Assembly: GCF_020080835.1 (NCBI RefSeq)
Contig: NC_058159.1
Coordinates: forward strand, 12,214,001-12,278,000
DNA length: 64,000 nt
Source of the DNA: Cotesia glomerata
Taxonomy: Eukaryota; Arthropoda; Insecta; Hymenoptera; Braconidae
Reading direction: 5' to 3'
Shown: piece by piece, positions 25,195 through 37,300 of the stretch
Layout of the letters: each line of letters starts with the position of its first letter
Numbering within the stretch: the first letter of the stretch is position 1
Program-made: the position numbers and the translations under genes
Notes under the pieces: model-generated
What the model saw: the letters and a program-made list of their open reading frames with translations, nothing else
Databases searched by the model: none
What the model was told of the DNA's origin: nothing

Positions 25195-26726
25195 ATGGAC
25201 AGTGATTACAGTGATTTAGACGATGATTATAATGATTTTGTTCCTGACGAGATAAAAGAAAAGGCGAAGAATATAGCTTTACAATCAATGCCAACAAAAT
25301 CTAGACGAATGTATGTGGCAACTTATAATGCTTTTAAAGCATGGCGTAAAGAAAATTTTAAATCAAATTCTTTTGCTGAAGATGTAATTGTAGTCTACTT
25401 TGATAGTCTTTCTCAAAAATATGCCCCTCCTAGTTTATGGGCTTTTCATTCGATGTTGAAAACTACTATCAAAGCATTTGATGATGTTGATATTGGTAAT
25501 TACAAAAAAGTAACGTTTTTTCTGAAGAAACAAATGTGTAAATACGTTGCTAAAAAATCTGAAGTTTTTACAAAAGAAAATATCGAAAAATTTCGAAATG
25601 AAGCCCCTGATAATAAATATGTTGCTACAAAGGTAATTAAATATTTATTGATATGTTTAGTATGAAAATGTCTGTATAGTCTAAACATTTGTTTATTTTA
25701 TTCTTACTGTTGCAGGTTTGTTTAATATTTGGAATTTCTGGTGCTTTAAGAAGAAGTGAATTCATGAACATGAAACTGGAAGATATCAAAAAAATTGATG
25801 AGAACACTTTATTTATTAAAGTTCCAATAGCAAAAAATAATCAACCAAGATCATTTACCATTAATGGTATATATTACGACTACGCAAAAGAATATATGGA
25901 TGCTAGGCCCCAAACCTGTAAAACAGATAGATTTTTTTTGAATTACCGAAATGTTCGCTGTACTTTTCAGCCCATAGAAATTAACAAGTTTGGTTCAATG
26001 CCTAGAACCATTGCTGAATTTTTAAAATTATAAAATGCAAAGAAATACACAGGACATAGTTTCCGTCGAAGATCTGCCACATTGTTAGCTGATGCTAGAG
26101 GTGATATGACAGTGATGAAGAGACATGGTGGTTGGAAATCATCAACAGTAGTTGAAGGTTATATTGCCGATTCCGTTAACAACAAAAAACGTACTCATTC
26201 TATGATCACCGATGGAATTGTTTTGAATAAAAAAACAAATACTGTTGAATCCACTCCTCCATCTACTAAACCATCTCCTGTAATTACAAACATTACCGTT
26301 TTGAATAAATCAATCGATTCAAATGTTTCGACGAAAAAAAATTTTACAAAAATTTCAAATGTTTTACCAGTATTAAATGAAAAATTAATTAAAACAGCAG
26401 TCTCAATATCCAAACCCAAAGATAATGTTCCATCAAACTTTAACCAACCTTGTTCATCAGCATCAAATGAAGTTAAAGTTGATACATTCCGCCATCAAAA
26501 AAAATTTAAATCTACTTTGCAAGAAAATACTGTTGAAAGAAAGAAAAATTCAACTTCTCAATTCGACGATTGTGAAACTCCTCATTCATTTATCTGTTCT
26601 ACAGTATTTTATGATCAAGACTTAGGTTTGTGCGTGAAAAAATTTGAAGAGTCTCAATGTATGGTTGTTACGTCCTGGGATGACACAAATGTAATCGACT
26701 GCTTGTTTTTACGGTCAGACAACTAA
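25195..26726 (+). pseudogene. Crypton-type tyrosine recombinase, one nonsense codon
   Basis: Two exons, 25195-25632 and from 25716, joined by a GT..AG intron of 83 bp in phase 0. The N-terminal part is the SAM-like core-binding region. The catalytic part shows the first Arg in SGALRRSEFM (about 25744), HSFRRRSATLL supplying His and the second Arg (about 26055), HGGWKS, then GYIADS with the likely Tyr nucleophile (about 26157). An in-frame TAA at 26031-26033 lies 22 bp before the HSFRR motif; the frame is otherwise open to 26726. The ~170-residue tail is Ser/Thr/Lys-rich with a conserved-looking end (CMVVTSWDDTNVIDCLF). A single base change explains the stop, so inactivation is recent. Insect Cryptons of this class are known. 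Confidence 0.82.
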
Positions 26727-26942
26727 ATGCCTTTACCCTGGGAGTGGCAGTCACACTTATTGACAGATCTCTTTGATTTAGAACCTTATTGACTAATTAA
26801 CGCTAAAGGGATGACAATCAGAACCGGTTGGAAAAAGGAAAAGAGGAGAAAATGAAATATTAAAGAAAGAAATTAAATATTTACTTACGATTTAAATAAT
26901 ATTAAATAGGTGTTTTATTTATAACTGGTACACTCAGGATAT

Positions 26943-27919
26943 TGTTACGGAACACTTCTCTACTGGGTTGTTACGATTGGAATTGGTCAGTGAACAATTG
27001 CGTCAATTTGGATTTTAGGTCGTCTTCGTTGTTGAAGGTGATGTCGCAGCGAACTTGGCGTTGATTCGTCTAGAGGACGGAGATGTTGAAACTGGAGGAT
27101 GGAGATGTTGAAACTGGAGAGTGGAGATGTTGAAACTGGAGGGTCCCTCGACGTTGAGTGCACGAAACACTAAGTTGATTGTCAACTTCAATGCTTGGGT
27201 TGGTGAGTGATGGAGTCTAATTCGATATTAACTCCGTTGGTTTAAATTTTGATTTTCGAAATCGATGCTTGATTTCAGTGGAAATAAGTAGATGTTGATT
27301 AGAAATTGAAATTTGGTTGATTGGAATCTTATTCAAGACAAAAGAGTTCCCGAAATTGAATTTTTACCGTGTACTGTACTACACTCGTTGAGAGCTTCCT
27401 CGTAGTTTAAAAGTTCTTGACGCACTGACTGTGGCAGTCTGATGCTTGCCTTTTTATAATACTGCTAAGGGATGGACTTGATGGTAGAATGTTCCTCAGG
27501 TGACACACTTTAGACTGGTGTAGGGGTACCACTCCTGCGAATTCTAAGAAATCTGTAGTTGTGTTCGTCTTGTTCGTGGAAGACCTTTAACGCAATAGGT
27601 TTGTTGGATATTCGCATCGTTAATGTTTTTGTTCTTCTTTTTCCTGGAGTCCTGATCCCGCGCGTACAAATACGGGGTGATATGTCGCACCCTTAACCTT
27701 AGCGCGAAGCTCCCTCTTTTGTTTTCTGTTCTCCTGTTCTCGTCAGTCACTCAAACGTCGTTTCGACCTGTGTTCATTTCTTTTCCGGCACTCCTTTAAT
27801 CGATATCAAGCCCTCTTCTTCTTTTACTTTCTTAAATCCTGATCCTTCTATTCCAATTGTCTTGCAGTAGGAATATTTTGAATCACTTATTAAATTGACC
27901 AAAATTTCCACTCGTAACA
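26943..27919. mobile_element. LTR-like block (probable solo LTR)
   Basis: Starts TGTTACG and ends CGTAACA, a perfect 7-bp inverted terminus with TG..CA. It is 977 bp with a TATA-like TTTTTATAAT at about 27451, fitting an LTR. Flanking five bases (GATAT and ATGGT) do not match, so no target duplication is seen. Inside, three copies of a ~23-bp unit around GGAGATGTTGAAACTGGAG lie at 27077-27144. It differs from the other LTRs in the window. Confidence 0.5.
27077..27144 (+). repeat. three tandem copies of a ~23-bp unit
   Basis: The unit GGAGATGTTGAAACTGGAG is repeated three times with two or three variable bases between copies, inside the LTR-like block. Such short tandem gains are common in LTR U3 regions. 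Confidence 0.85.
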
Positions 27920-28498
27920 ATGGTATTCCAAAACTGCCATTTCACCATTGAAGTTCAATCAGAAGAAAGATGAATATTTGTTAAGATTTTGATAATAAAT
28001 AGAAAGTGGAAATTAACATTTTTAAGAAAATTAAAAAATTATAAAGTGACAGCTAAATTTAATGTTATTTAATTTTATGTATTGATTGTTTCAATGTGTG
28101 AATTTATTTTTTGTTAATTAATATTAATCACTTTGAATTTATGATTTGATATATATTTGTTTCTTTTTTTTTAACTTTTCATTTGTTTTTTGGGACTGCC
28201 CTCCAACCCCCCGCCGGGGCTTCGCCCCTGGACCCCGATTTTGGGCCCTCATATATCGCCGCATTTGTAATAAAAAATAGTATGTACAACTCGTGCGACG
28301 TTGTCGATTACTACAATTAGATTATACTATTAGACTATTTTTAAGCAATTATTTATTTTAGCATTCTAAATTTTATTTATTTGGAATGCTTGCGGTCCTG
28401 CTATGCATGATATACTATTTTTGCTTTTCCTTAATTAATTTTTATATTTAAATTTGAATAAGACGAATTTAGGACACTGGTGCTACAAAATAGTGTAA

Positions 28499-28580
28499 GA
28501 TACTCGTGGCTTAAATGAGCGATCATTCACGGCGTGTTAGCGCACTCGCTTCGCTCGTTTCTTACTCGTATCTTAATGTA
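28499..28580. repeat. foldback with CpG-rich core
   Basis: TAAGATACTCG at the left pairs with CGTATCTTA (about 28566-28574) at the right. The core GCACTCGCTTCGCTCG is CpG-rich in an AT-rich setting. It resembles the foldbacks at 10713-10945 in style, not in sequence. Confidence 0.5.
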
Positions 28581-28582
28581 CT

Positions 28583-28968
28583 ATTATATCATTGCTGACC
28601 ATTTCAAAAACTCTGCCGTGAGCTATGTCAAATAAACTTTCTAATTTAATTGAAAACTCTTACTCTTTTTGTTGGTTTGAGGACACCCCTGCATTTTTAT
28701 GCAGATTTCTGTATTCATCGTGCAATTTTTGCAATTTTTGAATACATCGTTTGTCATCTAATGTAAAAATACCAGCAAATATCCAAAACTTTTTAACTTT
28801 TTCAATAGTTATTTTACATCCATCGTACACTGTTGTTTTCACGGTTTTAGTATAATAAAATAGTAACCTTAAAACTTGTTTATTAGTAGCTAATTTATTA
28901 CTATTTATATCATCCGTAAGGTTTTCTAATAAAAACATCGGTTTTCGTAAATTTTTTTCTAAACTCAT
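28583..28968 (-). pseudogene. N-terminal remnant of a transposon-encoded protein
   Basis: The minus-strand frame 28968-28660 begins with ATG and contains RKPMFLLENLTDD and KQVLRLLFYYTKTVK. A stop follows SSNQQKE. The same frame continues with LFDIAHGRVFEMV to about 28583. The LFDIAH motif recalls an uncharacterised protein family of insect DNA transposons. Only the N-terminus is left; it is cut at the right border of the recombinase element. Confidence 0.45.
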
Positions 28969-29787
28969 GATGAAAGTTCTTGATTTTCAATAGATTGGAG
29001 CTCTCGCGGTTAAAAAGATATTTTTTAGTTGGTCGATAATTACCGATCAATTTTTCCACTTTCAACTCATTGCACTAGTCACTTCAACTTAACAATTGAA
29101 AATTTAATATTATAACATGAATTGAGAATTGTACCGTTTACTATCCAAAAATGAAATATTGTTGTCAAAAGAACCACAATAACCAGAATAGACAGTAAGT
29201 TAAAAATTAATTTATCGTTTTTTATTTACTTTAACGACCGTATACGACAATATATCTAGTTCTTTTATTAATTTTGTGTTGGTAATAACCGTATTACCGT
29301 ACTTAAATTTGAACTATAATTCCTTCATAGAATCACTGTGTGACTTCCAGATAATTTATGAATTAAAATTATTTTTTTGAAAGAAAAAAATAAGAAACTT
29401 TAGATGAAATACAAAATAAAAATTAATTAGTAAGTAGTTTAAGCAAAATAACGAGAAAAATCGATAACAATAAATTTTGACCTTTCCAAAGGTTTTGTGA
29501 TAAATTTTTTGCGCCAATATGGAAATTTCTCCATCTAAATAAGGGATCATAACAGAAGCAGAATCTAGTATTGTTGGTAAGTTAAAGAGTATATTGAGTG
29601 AAATAAAAATTAGTTGCTAAAAAGTGCAAAAATCCCATGTTAATTAAATAGGAAAAGTATCGTTATTTAGGCAGGGTTAAACGGCATCGTAAAAATTTTT
29701 TTTTCATTTCTAGAATTGTTTTTAGGTCAAACAGAAATAATTTTGACGATACCCAAGTGGAAATAGCCAACTTGGTAAATAACGGAC

Positions 29788-29791
<4 letters not shown>
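28969..29791 (-). mobile_element. 5' flank and terminus of the same transposon remnant
   Basis: The right end, read on the minus strand, begins TA then GGGTGTCCGTTATTTACC. The end ACAGACACCC-TA at about 50740-50757 has the same terminus. The GGGTG start and TA target match the other elements at 9081, 12557 and 57232. The interior is non-coding apart from the ORF at 28583-28968. Confidence 0.5.

Positions 29792-29859
<68 letters not shown>
29792..29859. repeat. (TA)n microsatellite
   Basis: About 68 bp of TA repeat between the terminus at 29791 and the start of Helitron B at 29860; it supplied the A|T target of the Helitron. Confidence 0.95.
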
Positions 29860-29862
<3 letters not shown>

Positions 29863-32079
29863 TAATATATATAAATCTCGTGTCACAATATTTGTTCTCA
29901 ATGGACTCCTAAACCACTTAACCGATTATAATAAAATTTGCACACCATGTGCAGTTCGATCCAACTTGAGAGATAGGATAGTTTAGATCTCAAATTATAG
30001 TCGCAATTTTAATTTATTGCTAATTATTTGTCTGTTATTATTTGACAGTCACAATTATCTGTTAACTCCAAATGATTCTAACAGATGTCGATACCTTTCG
30101 ACTGGGTTGAGTAAGTAACCAATAGATGGCGCTGCTATGGTAAATCTACGAACGTGTCATATAAGCTACATTTTAACAGCATAATTACCACGTGTTGTTG
30201 ACGCTATAAAATTAATTGAATTTATTTTGTAGTCAACGAAATACCGTATAATTCAATTATTTCCACTTGTTAAATTTTTGGTGTTAGCATAGCCGGCCAC
30301 GTGTTACTTAGACTGAAGTGTAAATTGCATTTATATTATAATGAAGATAATACAGTAAAATTAATCCTGTTTTTTACTTATTTGTGCTTCATTGATCAAA
30401 ACTTTATAATTTAATTTGAATATATGTATGTAAGTATTATCACATAATTATAAAATTTAATTAAAATGTCAATGCAAAAATGATACACAATTTCCTACAC
30501 TTTTTCAATAGTTGTACAAATATTTTTTTTTATTGTTTTTATTTAACCTCTATTAAAAAATATTTAGCACTTATTATTTCAATGTGCTATGATAACAAGT
30601 TTTTCAGATTTTTTTTCTTATATTCAAACGATTAAATTAGTATTTCAATTCTTATTGAAATTATTATTTAAACTCTATAATTTAAATATGTACATGTCAG
30701 TATTATCACATAATTATAAAAGTTAATTAGAATGATTTTCAATTTTTTTTTCTCATATTTAAACGATTAATTTATTATTTTCAGTCAAATGCCACGGAAA
30801 AAATCTAACCTCAACAACGCGAGCACCAGAGAGGCACAACGCAAACGTATTAAAAGAGCCCATCAGTTGGCAGCAGTGCAGCCAAATCGTGGATAGAAGT
30901 TACCCTTTCCCTAGACCTCTACCCACACGCCACACAATCATGCACTACTGTATCCTTGAGCGAGCAACGTCGATGTTGCTCGGAAGTAGATGCCAGCTCA
31001 CATGCGAATGCTGAGCGCCAGCATTTGCTTGGCAGCGTGAGAGTCGGCAAGTCTGGTGAGGCTTGATAAATGTGCTTATGCTTTCGTGTTCTTCTTTTAT
31101 AAATTATAATTATAATAATACACACACTATTATTATTATTATTATTATTATTTATCATTATTACGGTTAATTTGACTGGAATGCAGCAATATAATTGCAC
31201 TGCGGCGCATTTGCTCGGTGAAGCATAAAGTATTTGCTTATTTAAACAAAATATTATTTGTTTTTTTAATGTTATTGTTACTTGCTATATTTTTGCTTAC
31301 ACAAGCGTATTGGACAATATTGTTACAGCTTACTATTATTGTCATTATTATTAGTTGACTATCATTATTAGCCACAGTTACGATTATCACGATAATTTGC
31401 AAACTATTAGTTTCATACTGACTGCCTGAGAATGCCTAGCTGCCTAGACAAAACATTAAGTCTGAACGTTAAACAGCGTTGTTTATTTGTTTTCAGGTCA
31501 CATGTCATTGCTAACATATCAGTGCAGATACATCTGAGCTAAAATGATCATTAGAAATCATTGAGTCAACTTGTAATGAATGTATCATTAAATTAGTTGA
31601 AATATAAGTCTGTGGTCAAGACATGAATCAAACAAACAAACGCGAAATGACATTTAAAATTCGGAGAAGTAATGTTGACAGACAACCGAAGTGTGCTCGA
31701 CAGTTTAATATAGCCAACTTAAATAACCATCTCTAGATCATGTTCTAGATATCTTATCAGTCAACTAACGATTGTCAGCATAGAGACTGTGCTCAATTAT
31801 GCATGTTCAGGAGACGATACAGCGATCACTGATCCTGTTGAGCTTAAAACACAATCAAATTCTGCTTTTTATCTAAAATGATGAGGATCGTCTCCAGCCA
31901 TTGTCTCTGTGCAACATCAGATTTAGCTTTTACCTGGTAAAATATTTATGTAGCATCCGAAATTGCCAACAAGCTCCTGCATCAGCTGTTCCAGGAAGTT
32001 GTAGGTTATTTTTGATCGATTGTCTTTTAGACAACCTCTTTTAGACAGAGTAAAATCTCTGTCGGTTTTTAAAATTACA

Positions 32080-32395
32080 GGACAATCGATCGCAAATAAC
32101 TTTACAACTTCCTAAGGCAGCGGTGAGAGGAGCTGTTGGTAGTTTCGGGTCTACATAAATATTTTTTACCAAGATTAAAAGCAAAATCTTGGTGTATTTT
32201 TTAGATTACAGGACAATCGAACGCAAATAACTTTACAACTTCTTGGAGCAGCGGTCACAGGAGCTGTTGGTAGTTCCGAGTCCTCGAAAATATTTTTTAC
32301 TAAGATTAAAAGCAAAATCTTGGTGTGTTTTAAAAATAACAGGACAATTGATCGCAAATAACTTTATAACTTCCTGGAGCAGCGGTCACAGGAAA
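32080..32395 (+). repeat. three tandem ~130-bp units inside the hAT element
   Basis: Each unit carries ACAGGACAATCGATCGCAAA, AACTTTACAACTTCCT and a GCAGCGGTCACAGGAGCTGTTG block, then AGATTAAAAGCAAAATCTTG, which is a short palindrome. The last unit is truncated. A related half-copy begins the region near 31985. Confidence 0.7.
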
Positions 32396-32979
32396 ATTAA
32401 TTAATTTTTAGCTATCTTTTGTATTTTAAATTTCTTAGTACTTATTTTGTATGATTACTATGTTTTTAATCGTCTTTGTTAAAAATTGTAAATATTTAGA
32501 GATGTCCAATATTAAAGATATCTAAATTTACTGGTCTATATTTAGAGATGGATATTTTTTAAGTTTACGAATAATTAAAACTGTCAATTTTTTTATATTT
32601 CTAAATTTTCAGTTGTCTTTTTATTAACTTGTCTAAATTTATTCTTCTCCATTTTTTTAAATATCTGTCATTTCACTTGTTTGTTTTATGATTTGTCTAA
32701 TTTCATAGATATCTTATTTTTAAATTTTATAATTTTATGCTTATCTTTTTTAAAATAATTCCAATTTTTCTGGTGACTAAATTTTTACATTACTACCTTT
32801 ATTGATATCGAAATTTTGAATTATCCTTATTTAGACAAATAATTTTTTTATTATTTCTAATATAATATTTATATAAATTTTTTACTTAGTGATCTCTTTA
32901 TTTAGAGTTGGCCAAATTTTGATGTTTCCATTTTCCGTAAAATTCTTGACCGGTACGAATCATTGAAAGGCATTGTAAT

Positions 32980-33484
32980 AACAATAATTTGTATTAAAAA
33001 AACAAAATAAAAAAAATTTTTGTTTGAAAAAAAAAAAAAAAAAACATTGCCGAGTTCTCGAACCCGGTACTTTAGGCACCCGAGCCAAAAGATTTACCGC
33101 GCGCCTATCAAGGCAGCTTACTGAGTATGAGTAAACTTATATCTAAATTGCGTTTAGAAATTTCAAGTTATCATTAACTATTAACCATAATATTAACAAT
33201 AATAATAATGATAATGATAACAATAATAATAATAATAGTAAGAATAACAATAAAACAATAATTACAATTTTAATAATAAATTTTATACGTTTGCTTGTGT
33301 AAATATTTAATTATAAGCAAAAAAAAAAAAAAAACAAGTAATAACAATAATTTGTATTAAAAAAACAAAATAAAAAATATTTTTGTTTAAAAAAAAATAA
33401 AAAAAAAAAATTGCCGAGTTCTCGAACCCGGTACTTTAGGCACCCGAGCCAAAAAATTTGCCGCGCGCCTATCAAGGCATCTTA
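32980..33484 (-). repeat. two tandem units with a tRNA-like core
   Basis: Each core, read on the minus strand (about 33117-33045 and 33484-33412), has a GCCTTGATAGGCGCGCGGTAA start and GGGTTCGAGAACTCGG as box B-like and T-arm. The two cores differ at only a few positions, and the flanking AATAACAATAATTTGTATT is shared, so this is a ~367-bp tandem repeat. The tRNA-like part has no clean D-arm or anticodon stem, so it is a tRNA-derived relic, not a gene. Confidence 0.55.
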
Positions 33485-34361
33485 CAGGGACATAGTGGTA
33501 ATTTATATTTAACTTGCATTTAGGAATTCCGAGTAAGAATTAACCGTAATAACAATTATTAATGATAAATAATAATAATAATAATAATAATAATTATTAT
33601 TATTATTATTATTATTATTATAATTTATAATTTATAAAAGAAGAACCTGAAAACATAAAAAATTTGACGCATGACGTCACACGCGAGGATCCTCGCGCTG
33701 ACTTCATTTTTTTCCAAGCCTCACTTTTGGCTTGCCGACTCACGAACGTGCTCAGCTTCCATGTATTAGAGTAAATGCTGGCGGTTTGGTGGTGGAACTT
33801 TGGCGCGCGAGGGGCAACGGACTTCGGTCGCTCTCGGCTCCTTCCGAGCAACATCGACGCTGCTCGCTCACGGATACAGTAGTGTATCATTGTGTGGCGT
33901 GTGTGTAGAGGTCTAGGGAAAGGGTAACTTCTACCCACGATCTGGCTGCACTGGTTGGCAGAACAAATTGAATCAAGAAATCCAGCTCAAAGAATCAGGA
34001 CAGCAGAACGTCATGCACAAGAATCTCAAGAACAGTGTAACGAACGTCTTCCAGAGAATATCATAAGAACAAGAGCAGCAGGAGAACGAGACATAGCCAC
34101 AGTAGGAGCACAGGAACAATAATTTCAATTTATACATGTAAGTAATATCACATAGTTTTATAAAAGTTAATTAATATATCAATGAGAAAATGGCACAAAG
34201 CTCCCCACACTTTTTCAATAATTGTACAAAAATTTTTATATTATTTTTATTTAACCTCCATTGAAAATTATTTTGCACTTATTATTTTAATGTGCTATGA
34301 TAACATGTTTTTCAGTTCCTTTTTCTAATATTTAAACGATTAAATTATTATTTTCAGTCAA

Positions 34362-37300
34362 ATGCCACCGAAAAAATCTAACCTCAACAACGCGAGCAGC
34401 AAAGGGTCACGACGCAAACGTGTTGAAAGAGCTCAGCAATTACCAAAACAAATCGAAACAAGAAATGCAGCTCAAAGAATCAGGACTGCAGAAAGTCGTG
34501 CACAAGAATCTCAAGAACAGCGTGACAAACGTCTGCAACAGAATATTACGAGAACAAGAGCGGCACGAGAACGAAACATAGCTACAGTACGAGTACTAGA
34601 TCGACAAAGGCAACGGATCAGCCGCTCATTAACACGTGCATCATTCGTTCGGCTTGCCTTTGAATATGCACCAGATATTAACTACTCAGCGCATTCAAAA
34701 ATTGCTATCGGTGGAATGGATAAAGTATGTCAATATTGTCAGGCATTGAAATTTCGGAATGAAGCAGCCGGCATGTGCTGCGCATCAGGAAAAGTTGTGC
34801 TGTCACCTCTACCCGCTCCGCCGGAGCCTTTATTATCCCTTCTTACTGGCAATTCAGATGATTCCAAATTATTTTTGCGTAAGATACGCAAATTTAATTC
34901 TTGCTTCCAAATGACGTCATTTGGGGCAACTAAAATTTGCGATCGTGCATCCGATGGACGTAATTTTGAAACTACATTCAAAATTCAAGGCCAGGTGTAC
35001 CATAAAATCGGATCACTGATGCCAATGCCTGATAACAATCCGAAATTTCTTCAAATTTATTTTATGGGCGATTGTGAAGAGCGCGTGACAACTCAGTGCC
35101 TGTATAATTTTATTGAACAAGCAGAGGAAAGAGCAATTGTGATATTATTGGAAAATTTTTTAGAAGATCACATTCAACTAATTCAATTGATCAAAAGAGT
35201 TTCGCCACGACTGCAAAATGACAATTATCAAATCGTCATAAAAGCCGACAAAGTACCATTAGGTGAACATGCTGGTAGATTCAACGCTCCAACTGTTGAT
35301 GAGGTTGCTGTTATCATGGTTGGTGATCCAGTTGACAAAAGATCTATAAAAATTACACGGCAAGACAACACTGTCAGTACGATTTCGGATCTACACCGTT
35401 CATATGACGCACTACAATATCCATTGATATTTTGGCAAGGACAAGATGAATATCACCTTAATATCAAGCAGTATGATCCAAATACTGGTAAATTTGATAA
35501 TTATCTATTTACTTTCTTACTTTACGTATAGATTTTAATTTCGTATTGCATTTTATTTTTTATTTTTTTAGGTGATTACAGAAATAATAAAGTTAGCTCA
35601 ATGAACTACTACGCACACCGAATAATGGTTAGACAACATCAAGACAATTATATCCTTCGATATCGTCAGCTGTTCCATCAATACATTGTTGATATGTATG
35701 CTAAGGTCGAAAGCGAACGCTTGCGATTCCTTCGATTCAACCAGGCAAAACTACGATCGGAAGAATATATTCACTTACGAGATGCTGTTGCTGGAAACAT
35801 CGATGGAAATTTAAATCCCAATGACATCGGTAATGCTTTCATTTTACCTTCAAGCTACATCGGCAGTCCACGGAACATGCAGGAATACATACAAGATGCG
35901 ATCACTTACGTACGTCATTACGGCCGACTGGATTTATTTATTACATTCACATGTAATCCGAATTGGGAAGAGATACAAACTTTACTATTGCCAGGACAAC
36001 AAGCCATTCATCGTCATGATTTAATTGCACGTGTGTTTAAACAAAAATTGAAATCCTTAATTGATTTTATTGTTAAATATTCAATTTTTGGTATCACACG
36101 TTGTTGGCTGTATACGATAGAGTGGCAAAAGCGAGGTTTGCCTCATGCCCACATTTTGGTTTGGCTTAAAGATAGAATCCGTCCTGAAGAAATCGATCAA
36201 ATAATTTCAGCCGAAATTCCAGACCCATTAATTGATCAAGAATTATTTGATATTGTCACCAAACACATGATCCATGGGCCATGCGGTGCTTTCAACATGA
36301 CGTCACCGTGCATAGAAAATGGAAAATGTAAAAAAAACTTCCCAAAGCCGCAGAAGTACTGAGAATAGTGGCCACACATTTACAATGCGACTGCCGAACT
36401 TTCCAAATCAAGTTGAGTTTGATAATCAGTGGGTGGTACCATACTCACCACTACTTTCAAAAACTTACAAAGCTCATATCAATGTTGAGCTTTGCAGTTC
36501 TGTTAAATCAATTAAGTATATTTGTAAATATGTAAACAAAGGCAGTGATTTGGCCATATTTGAAGTACAAAACATAAATAAAAATGACGAAATAGCACGA
36601 TACCAAATGGGCAGATACATTAGCAGCAATGAAGCTATTTGGCATATTCTCAGCTTTCCCATCCACGAAAGAGATCCTGCTGTCCAACATCTGGCAATAC
36701 ATCTTGAAAATGGTCAACGTGTATACTTCACTGAAGAAAATGTTCTCCAAAGAGCGTTCGAAGCTCCGAAAACGACTCTAACTGAATTTTTTACATTGTG
36801 TCAAAAACCTGATGTTTTTGGCCAATTCGCGAAGACATTGGTGTATGGTGATGTTCCACGTTATTTCACATGGAACAAATCCAGTAAAAAATGGGAGCCA
36901 CGGAAACAAGGAAAACCACATCCTTCCATTACAGGCATATTCAAAGCTAAGACATTGGGGAGACTTTACACGGTACATCCAAAGCAACGTGAGTGCTTCT
37001 ATTTACGTTTGTTATTGGTGAATGTTCCCGGACCAACGTCTTTTGAATTTTTACGAACAGTTAATGGTCGAGTATTCAATACATACCAGGATGCATGTCG
37101 TGAACTGCAATTGCTAGAAGACGATAACCATTGGGACTTAACGCTTGCTGATGCTGCGTTGACATCAACACCGAATAACATTCGTCAGTTGTTTGCAATT
37201 ATTTTGACGACATGTTATCCCTCGCAAGCACAAACTTTGTGGGAAAAATATAAAAATTGTATGACAGAAGACATCTTGCACCGAATTAGACAAACAAATC

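Larger units (their letters stand above)
24801..28486 (+). mobile_element. tyrosine-recombinase (Crypton-type) element with short inverted ends
   Basis: Left end TAGCACTGCGTGTCCTAAAT and right end ATTTAGGACACTGGTGCTA are inverted copies over about 23 bp with one gap; the core GTGTCCTAAATTCGT is identical. Between them lie a Crypton-like recombinase gene (25195-26726) and an LTR-like block (26943-27919). At the left end the core is itself half of the palindrome GTCCTAAAT-TCGT-ATTTAGGAC (24812-24833). Classical Cryptons lack inverted termini, so whether these are true element ends is open. The right end abuts a remnant of another transposon (28583-29791) that it may have truncated. Confidence 0.5.
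30874..33953. mobile_element. hAT-type non-autonomous element with 8-bp target duplication
   Basis: The element starts CAGTGCAGCCA and ends TGGCTGCACTG, and is flanked by a perfect GTTGGCAG duplication (30866-30873 and 33954-33961). The 8-bp duplication and CAG..CTG ends are the hallmark of hAT transposons. Outer arms of about 130 bp are inverted near-copies (TAGAAGTTACCCTTTCCC..GCTCGCTCA), diverging inward until the shared AAGAAG..ATAAATTATAA region. No hAT transposase is seen. The interior holds a triple 130-bp repeat and a pair of tRNA-like units. Frames at 30919-31200 and 33618-33938 overlap the arms and are not genes. Confidence 0.85.
30797..34130 (+). pseudogene. duplicated first coding exon of Helitron B, split by a hAT element
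   Basis: At 30797 an ATG opens PRKKSNLNNAS, like the intact copy at 34362 (PPKKSNLNNASSKGS). The leader repeats too: STRETCHES around TTATTATTTTCAGTCAAATG occur at both. The copy is cut at 30866 by the hAT element and continues after it at 33962 with an Arg/Gln-rich segment (ESQEQ) that parallels 34455-34580. It then runs to stops by about 34125. It is a tandem duplication of the leader and first exon, with only the downstream copy usable. Confidence 0.8.

Noticed and set aside
27544..27750. 68-codon minus-strand frame
   Set aside because: It lies inside an LTR-like block and shows no motif.
30919..31200. 93-codon minus-strand frame
   Set aside because: It spans the left arm of the hAT element and has an Asn run from (AAT)n; no protein motif.
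33618..33938. 106-codon minus-strand frame
   Set aside because: It overlaps the right terminal repeat of the hAT element; it is the inverted arm sequence.
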